Source: an uncultured Saprospirales bacterium
GTDB lineage: Bacteria > Bacteroidota > Bacteroidia > Chitinophagales > Saprospiraceae
Length of the DNA stretch: 55,048 bases
Assembly: GCA_937864265.1 (NCBI GenBank)
Contig: CALMIR010000175.1
Span: 1-55,048, forward strand
Direction: 5' to 3'
Position numbers and translations under genes: made by a program. Below, piece by piece: positions 50,354 to 55,048 of this stretch. How positions within the stretch are numbered: position 1 is the first letter of the stretch; every line of letters begins with the position of its first letter. The notes below the pieces were generated by a model. It searched no databases. It was given only the letters and a program-made list of their open reading frames with translations, and had not been told where the DNA came from.

Positions 50354-53346
50354 GTAGTTTTCTGTTGTTTCCGCTGAACAGCAGTGCCCAAAGTTCGCCA
50401 CGGGCCAAACTAAGCGACTTGAACAATGCACAGTTGAAAGAATTGGCTCAATACATTGAGCAATGGCTTGAAAGAGAAGTTGTAGAACATCATGTTGATT
50501 ATTTTTTTGCTCAAAATGGAGGAGGTGGCATACACACCACCCGTAACTTCCTCGGCTGGCATCGCAACCACATCCGGCAACTGGAAGATTTTTTGTTAAA
50601 ACAGCCCAATGGCTCAGCCTATGTACCCCTTCCCGCTTGGGAACCCACGGATGTAAATGGGACTATTCAGCCCATTCCCAATTATTTCAACGGTTGGGAT
50701 CCTGTAGCCAATCAGCCTTATCTGGATTTTATTGATCCAGATTCAAGAGATATAGTGGATAATTTACTAAGTGGAATCATCGGCCAGCAACCTCCTTTCA
50801 CATACGATGAATACTTTGATGATACTGCTCCTTTTGTGCCCTATGTATTTGTTGATCCAGCTAATGCCTCAAATTCATATGATATGACCACTATTTGTAA
50901 TTATCCGGATGTAGGAGATTTCAGCGATTGGTTTGAGACGCACTATCATGCCAGGGGGCATTCGCAGGTTGGCAGAGCCATGCTTTTATCCTCCTCCCCT
51001 GGATGTCTTATTTTCTGGCCCTGGCATGCTCAAGTGGACGATCAGTGGCGGCGCTGGGAAGATGAATGCATCGGCAATTACACCATCGTACAGCCAGTTC
51101 CAATCACAGGCACAGTCATCTGGGGAGGTATTCAATACATTAAAGGTGAGGTAGTAATAGAGAGCGGTGGCCATTTGACGATTGCTGCGGGGGCAGACTT
51201 TAAATTCCGTTCTTCTGTTTATAATAGCTATCGCACCCGAATACATGTCAAGTCGGGCGGAAAATTGACAATAGAAAATGGCGCCCAACTAGATGGAATA
51301 GATATATTAGGAACAGGCGGCGGTAATGTGAATACGTCTTTCGAAGATGATACACCTGGAACCCCAGGAACGCTTAAGGGCGTTGTGTATAACACCCATT
51401 GGGAAGGCATCACTTTGGAAGATGGCGGAACAGTAGAGATTTTTGGTGGCAAAATTCGCCATGCCAGCACCGCCATTCGCAACGAAGGCGGCGGCGGGCT
51501 TATACAGGCTGAGAACGCCACGTTCGAAAACAACCGCCGCGACATAGTTATGGGTAGTTTTAGCAGCTTTAATAAAACCAACAATAGTTCATTTATTGTA
51601 TGCCGCTTTGTCAACGACGAACCGCTGCGCGATGCAGTTTGGTTATCTGGCCTGATTGGCGAACACCACCACCATCAAACTTACAACACTCAACCTAAAT
51701 TCGGGCCATTCCCTGAGAATCACGTTGAAATATACAGCCTCAAGGGACTGAGTTTCAAATCGTGCGGCTTTGAAAGCAACTTCAGCAGCGATGGCACCAA
51801 TACCCGCCGCAGCCGGGGCATTTATAGCCTGGCCTCCGGTTTTGAGTGCGACAATACCAGCTTCAATGGACTGGACGAGGGCATCAATGCTTCTACCTTT
51901 TTTGAGTGGAATCCCAGCAATTTTCCCCGCATCAGCCACTGCGATTTCGACAACAACAACAAAGGCATCGTCCTGATTTCTGCCGAAATGGCGGAAATCG
52001 AAAATTGCAATTTCCGTATTCCGGCCCAGAGTACCAATTCCGATACGCCACCCCTTGGCATTGCCATCAATGCGGGGTCGGGCTTCGAAATACAAGGCAA
52101 CGACTTTCGAACCGACGGCAGCAGCATCGGTGCCGACAACCTCGGTATATGGGTGCGCAATTCCTGCCAAATACGCCCCAACTGGATATTCGACAATACC
52201 TTTGCCAACATCCGCTACGGCGTACAAACCGAAGCTGCCAACCCCAAACTCCAAATACGCTGCAACGGCTTCGAGGGCTTTGGCAATGAAAGCCGCTACG
52301 CCATCGCTGTCGCTTCCGGTGAATTGGAAAATCAGGGCAACTGTTTTATTTTCCCAGCCGGAAACACCTGGAACCACAATACCTGCCCCCTGGTGGAAAG
52401 CCAACTGTACAAGGCCGCTGACGCCCTGCCTTTTGAGTATGATGCGCATTCGGATAGGTTGCCAAACGTAGATTGTACAAGTGGAGGAATTAATATAAGC
52501 GATTGCGAATATCCCTATAGTGATGCTCCTTGCGAAGAGCAAGAACTCTTCTTGGCCAAAACCGAAGCCCAAAGAGAGACCCGTATAACGGCTTTGAGCA
52601 ATACCATCAATGGCCTGGGCAATGGCCCGCAGCGGGAAAGCCTGGAGCAAGAGCGGCTTACAGAAGTATATAAAGGCATGGCAAGCCGCCTAGCCGACAA
52701 CCAGCCAAGCACGGCCTACCAGTACCTGAGCCAGAAAGAACAACAGGGCGTAGCCATACACAAAGGCGATTTGGCCAGCTTGGCCATGGAAGCCGCCAAT
52801 TTTCAGGCTGCTTTCACCCACATCAATCAAATGGACAATGCCGACCCCGACAAAAATTACTTGCGCCTGGTTTTTCAGGTGAAAACACAGGGTCGGGGCT
52901 TGGGGCAACTGACCCAAAACGAGAAGGACGAAATCAAAGGGCATACTTCTGGTGGTGACCCGGGCACCTGCGGCGCACCCTACCCGGAGTACCTGGAATT
53001 CAAAGAGGAAAATCCGGATGCAGAGCCGCCGCTCATCATTGCAACCATTGAAGAGGAGCCGCAGGGTCTAAGTGTGCCGAACGAAGGAACGACTACTGCG
53101 GCTGTACCAAGAACAAACGACTGGAGCGTATATCCCAATCCGAGCAATGGCCTTGTACATGTAGAATGGCCTGGAAGCGAATGGGCAGAGCTTCGATTGT
53201 ATGCGCTTACCGGCCAAGAACTGTGGCGGGGAGTATATGAAGCAGGCATGACGCTGGATGTGCAGCATTATCCTGCCGGCTTATACTTGCTGCGTTTGCA
53301 ATGGAAAGCAGGCGTATTGTCAAAGAGCATTCTCCTCAATCATTAA
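50314..53346 (+). CDS. Tyrosinase-like copper-domain / right-handed beta-helix protein with T9SS sorting domain
   Basis: About 1010 residues from the first in-frame ATG in the repeat (50314; 50326 and 50338 are alternatives). After a signal-like stretch ('LLSSFLLFPLNSSAQ') comes a ~240-residue domain with tyrosinase-type motifs: 'FLGWHRNHIRQLEDFL', then 'HYHARGHSQVG' (HxxxH) and 'IFWPWHAQVDDQWRRWE', in which the usual HH is WH. A long beta-helix follows (~270-690: 'VIESGGHLTIAAGADFKF', 'ITLEDGGTVEIFGGKIRHAS'). The last ~75 residues are a T9SS type A domain ('SVYPNPSNGLVHVEW'), identical to that of the next protein. Copper binding and oxidase activity are inferred; export to the surface is likely. 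Confidence 0.75.
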   Translation: MYVCMYVCMGALLSSFLLFPLNSSAQSSPRAKLSDLNNAQLKELAQYIEQWLEREVVEHHVDYFFAQNGGGGIHTTRNFLGWHRNHIRQLEDFLLKQPNGSAYVPLPAWEPTDVNGTIQPIPNYFNGWDPVANQPYLDFIDPDSRDIVDNLLSGIIGQQPPFTYDEYFDDTAPFVPYVFVDPANASNSYDMTTICNYPDVGDFSDWFETHYHARGHSQVGRAMLLSSSPGCLIFWPWHAQVDDQWRRWEDECIGNYTIVQPVPITGTVIWGGIQYIKGEVVIESGGHLTIAAGADFKFRSSVYNSYRTRIHVKSGGKLTIENGAQLDGIDILGTGGGNVNTSFEDDTPGTPGTLKGVVYNTHWEGITLEDGGTVEIFGGKIRHASTAIRNEGGGGLIQAENATFENNRRDIVMGSFSSFNKTNNSSFIVCRFVNDEPLRDAVWLSGLIGEHHHHQTYNTQPKFGPFPENHVEIYSLKGLSFKSCGFESNFSSDGTNTRRSRGIYSLASGFECDNTSFNGLDEGINASTFFEWNPSNFPRISHCDFDNNNKGIVLISAEMAEIENCNFRIPAQSTNSDTPPLGIAINAGSGFEIQGNDFRTDGSSIGADNLGIWVRNSCQIRPNWIFDNTFANIRYGVQTEAANPKLQIRCNGFEGFGNESRYAIAVASGELENQGNCFIFPAGNTWNHNTCPLVESQLYKAADALPFEYDAHSDRLPNVDCTSGGINISDCEYPYSDAPCEEQELFLAKTEAQRETRITALSNTINGLGNGPQRESLEQERLTEVYKGMASRLADNQPSTAYQYLSQKEQQGVAIHKGDLASLAMEAANFQAAFTHINQMDNADPDKNYLRLVFQVKTQGRGLGQLTQNEKDEIKGHTSGGDPGTCGAPYPEYLEFKEENPDAEPPLIIATIEEEPQGLSVPNEGTTTAAVPRTNDWSVYPNPSNGLVHVEWPGSEWAELRLYALTGQELWRGVYEAGMTLDVQHYPAGLYLLRLQWKAGVLSKSILLNH

Positions 53347-53484
53347 TCAAAAAGACGGCAGGCTACTTCTCTGAACAATGAAGCAGCCTGCCACTTATAA
53401 AAAACGAATGATGAAGAAAAAAAAGAACATACTGCTGGTATGGATGATGCTCATAACAGGTGAAACAGGGTTACTCTGCCAAAC
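53131..53484 (+). repeat. 354-bp exact duplicate, copy 1 (sorting domain, intergenic hairpin, next gene start)
   Basis: This stretch is base-for-base identical to 54695-55048 (offset 1564). It covers the last ~70 codons of the tyrosinase-like gene, the 61-base spacer, and the first ~26 codons of the following gene. Only one base differs in the eight just before it. Identity runs to the window edge, so the true duplication may be longer. Confidence 0.97.
53354..53396 (+). terminator. Intergenic hairpin between array genes (copy 1)
   Basis: GGCAGGCT and AGCCTGCC form a perfect 8-bp stem with a ~20-base loop, just after the stop of the tyrosinase-like gene. The downstream ATG at 53378 lies inside the loop, which argues for the later start at 53408. 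The same hairpin recurs at 54918-54960. No T run follows, so termination is not certain. Confidence 0.55.
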
Positions 53485-54910
53485 CACGCTGTTCAATAAG
53501 TCGTATGATTATCATAGCCATTTGGAGACAATGGAAGCAGCGATTGAATATAAGAATGGCTATTTTGCAATAATGAGGACAGCGAACGCGCCAGATGAAT
53601 GTAAGCGTATTATAGTCATGTATCTTAATTTACAAGGAGACACTATTTGGACTCGAACACATTACATAGACCAAACAGCAGTTTGGCTAACAGAAGGTCT
53701 TATTACAAAAACATTAGACGGGGGTTTTGTAGTAGCAGGAGTAATAAGTACACCAAACACAGAATATGATAATGGCGTATTGATAAAATTTAGTGCTACA
53801 GGGGGGATTATCTGGCAAAAGGAATATGGAGGGGGAGATAATGACTATTTTGCCAGCTACAAAAAGACCCCCGACGGCGGTTACATATTAGGCGGAGCGA
53901 GCCGCAGCATAGACCCCCAGGGCGACTTTTACCTGGTAAAGACGGACAGCGAAGGAGAGGTAGAATGGGAGAGTCACATAGGTGGTCCCGGGTACCATTC
54001 GGGCTATGCGGTGGACTACACGGCCGATGGGGGCTATGTGATATCGGGCAGAGCAGGTGTACCGCCCTTCAACATAGATATAGCGGTAGCGAAGTGCGAT
54101 GCCAATGGTGAGCAGTTGTGGAGCCGCACCTACGGCGGGCCGTTTAATAATGATTCGCCACATAAAGTAAAGGTACTTTCAGATAACACGATATTGGTAT
54201 CTGGAGCAATGGGGAATAATCTGGGTGTCACAGAATATAGTATAAATAGTGATGCGTATTTGCTCAAATTAGATCAGGAAGGGGAGGTGATCTGGCAAGA
54301 GGTTTATGACAACGCCTGGACAACAATACACGGCTCAGAGCCGCTAGAATTAGCAGATGGCAGTATAGTAGTAACGGGCATACAATACATCAATGAAGAC
54401 CAGATACATGCCAGCATCAACAAATACGACAGTGCCGGCACCCCCCTATGGTCGCGCTTGTATGCGGGGGAGAACCCCTACGCCGACAACTACCTGTACG
54501 GGATCACGAGCACGGAAGATGGTGGATTTCTGGCCATGGGTTCGACCTACGACCCCAACTGGACGAACTTTCAGGAAGGGTGGCTGCTGCGCCTGGACAG
54601 CCTGGGCTACACCTGCAATCCGGTAGGTTGCGCGGAGGTGCTCAATACCACGGCAGTGGAGGAGGCCGAAGTGGAAGGGGAGGCCTGGAGCGTGTATCCC
54701 AATCCGAGCAATGGCCTTGTACATGTAGAATGGCCTGGAAGCGAATGGGCAGAGCTTCGATTGTATGCGCTTACCGGCCAAGAACTGTGGCGGGGAGTAT
54801 ATGAAGCAGGCATGACGCTGGATGTGCAGCATTATCCTGCCGGCTTATACTTGCTGCGTTTGCAATGGAAAGCAGGCGTATTGTCAAAGAGCATTCTCCT
54901 CAATCATTAA
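53408..54910 (+). CDS. T9SS-exported repeat (delta-60-like) surface protein, array member 1
   Basis: 500 residues from the ATG at 53408 (an ATG at 53378 would add 10 residues before the basic n-region). A signal peptide ('KKKKNILLVWMMLITGETGLLCQ') precedes ~390 residues of imperfect repeats ('TLDGGFVVAGVIS', 'TPDGGYILGGASRSID', 'TADGGYVISGRAG', 'LADGSIVVTGIQ', 'TEDGGFLAMGSTYD'), the delta-60/beta-propeller pattern of many Bacteroidota secreted proteins. The last ~75 residues are a T9SS type A domain identical to that of the tyrosinase-like protein, although the bodies are unrelated. Surface role unknown. It looks like the first unit of a tandem series. Confidence 0.85.
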   Translation: MMKKKKNILLVWMMLITGETGLLCQTTLFNKSYDYHSHLETMEAAIEYKNGYFAIMRTANAPDECKRIIVMYLNLQGDTIWTRTHYIDQTAVWLTEGLITKTLDGGFVVAGVISTPNTEYDNGVLIKFSATGGIIWQKEYGGGDNDYFASYKKTPDGGYILGGASRSIDPQGDFYLVKTDSEGEVEWESHIGGPGYHSGYAVDYTADGGYVISGRAGVPPFNIDIAVAKCDANGEQLWSRTYGGPFNNDSPHKVKVLSDNTILVSGAMGNNLGVTEYSINSDAYLLKLDQEGEVIWQEVYDNAWTTIHGSEPLELADGSIVVTGIQYINEDQIHASINKYDSAGTPLWSRLYAGENPYADNYLYGITSTEDGGFLAMGSTYDPNWTNFQEGWLLRLDSLGYTCNPVGCAEVLNTTAVEEAEVEGEAWSVYPNPSNGLVHVEWPGSEWAELRLYALTGQELWRGVYEAGMTLDVQHYPAGLYLLRLQWKAGVLSKSILLNH

Positions 54911-55048
54911 TCAAAAAGACGGCAGGCTACTTCTCTGAACAATGAAGCAGCCTGCCACTTATAAAAAACGAATGATGAAGAAAAAAAAGAACATACTGCT
55001 GGTATGGATGATGCTCATAACAGGTGAAACAGGGTTACTCTGCCAAAC
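54695..55048 (+). repeat. 354-bp exact duplicate, copy 2 (runs into window end)
   Basis: Identical to 53131-53484: end of array member 1 (sorting domain), spacer with hairpin, and start of the next gene. The repeat period is 1564 bp, so a full unit equals one gene plus spacer. Confidence 0.97.
54972..55048 (+). CDS. Start of a second array gene (cut by window edge)
   Basis: Identical over all visible bases to the start of the gene at 53408: the same double ATG, 'KKKKNILLVWMMLITGETGLLCQ' signal peptide. Only ~25 codons are visible, so whether the body is a copy of array member 1 or a different protein cannot be told. Confidence 0.85.
   Translation, partial: MMKKKKNILLVWMMLITGETGLLCQ

Noticed and set aside
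51643-52650. Long antisense open frame (335 codons) opposite the beta-helix region
   Set aside because: It is a product of codon bias in the sense gene; no family match, no promoter, and the sense frame has a clear domain structure.
53378-53407. Upstream ATG for array member 1
   Set aside because: It lies in the loop of the intergenic hairpin and would put ten residues before a normal signal peptide; 53408 is preferred.

Overview
The window comes from a member of the Bacteroidota, most probably a Saprospiria-like lineage; the order is an inference. The evidence is several proteins with C-terminal type IX secretion (T9SS, 'type A') sorting domains, promoters of the Bacteroidota TTTG / TAnnTTTG kind, a carotenoid cluster with a CrtYcd-type lycopene cyclase, LytTR and sensorless two-component regulators, and little sign of Shine-Dalgarno sequences.

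Layout. 1-5440: tail of an unidentified gene, TerC membrane protein, tandem-domain universal stress protein, SET-domain protein, DksA/TraR-like regulator with an acidic tail, and a translationally coupled response regulator and sensorless histidine kinase. 5459-8638 (minus): carotenoid operon crtI-crtB-crtY. 8745-10178: AAA+ ATPase with a nuclease-like C terminus, preceded by twin palindromes; then a rhodanese lipoprotein. 10903-15245: sialate O-acetylesterase, then a Tat-lipoprotein dehydrogenase small subunit coupled to a GMC oxidoreductase. 15299-20317: DUF3667-like membrane protein, an 845-residue BNR/sortilin-like T9SS protein, CBS protein, second universal stress protein. 20609-26455 (minus): DUF389 membrane protein, MoxR ATPase plus VWA-like partner, transketolase. 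26545-30026: Uma2 nuclease-fold protein, a second BNR T9SS protein, an ALDH7-type aldehyde dehydrogenase. 30300-37025: small secreted protein, BamA-like outer-membrane protein, M3 and M28 peptidases. 37030-37397 (minus): a strongly structured, apparently gene-free transcript. 37608-49712: HtpG, a second AAA+/nuclease paralogue, sulfotransferase-like protein, acyltransferase, SDR, LytTR regulator, membrane proteins, GH3 enzyme, GpmI. 49798-55048: a small membrane protein, then a tyrosinase-like/beta-helix T9SS protein whose start lies in a tetranucleotide repeat, and the beginning of a tandem array of T9SS proteins sharing identical sorting-domain and start segments.

The genes are mostly housekeeping or accessory single units. 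Clear functional units are the crt operon, the regulator-kinase pair, the GMC two-subunit dehydrogenase and the MoxR/VWA pair. The most notable non-coding structure is: (i) four copies of a ~120-bp palindromic repeat, two in tandem; (ii) three copies of a second, smaller terminal-inverted-repeat element; (iii) the structured minus-strand RNA candidate upstream of htpG, with its own promoter and terminator; (iv) a (TGTA)9 tract that can switch the start of the tyrosinase-like protein; (v) exact 354-bp duplications joining the end of one surface-protein gene to the start of the next. No tRNA, rRNA, CRISPR array or complete insertion sequence was seen.
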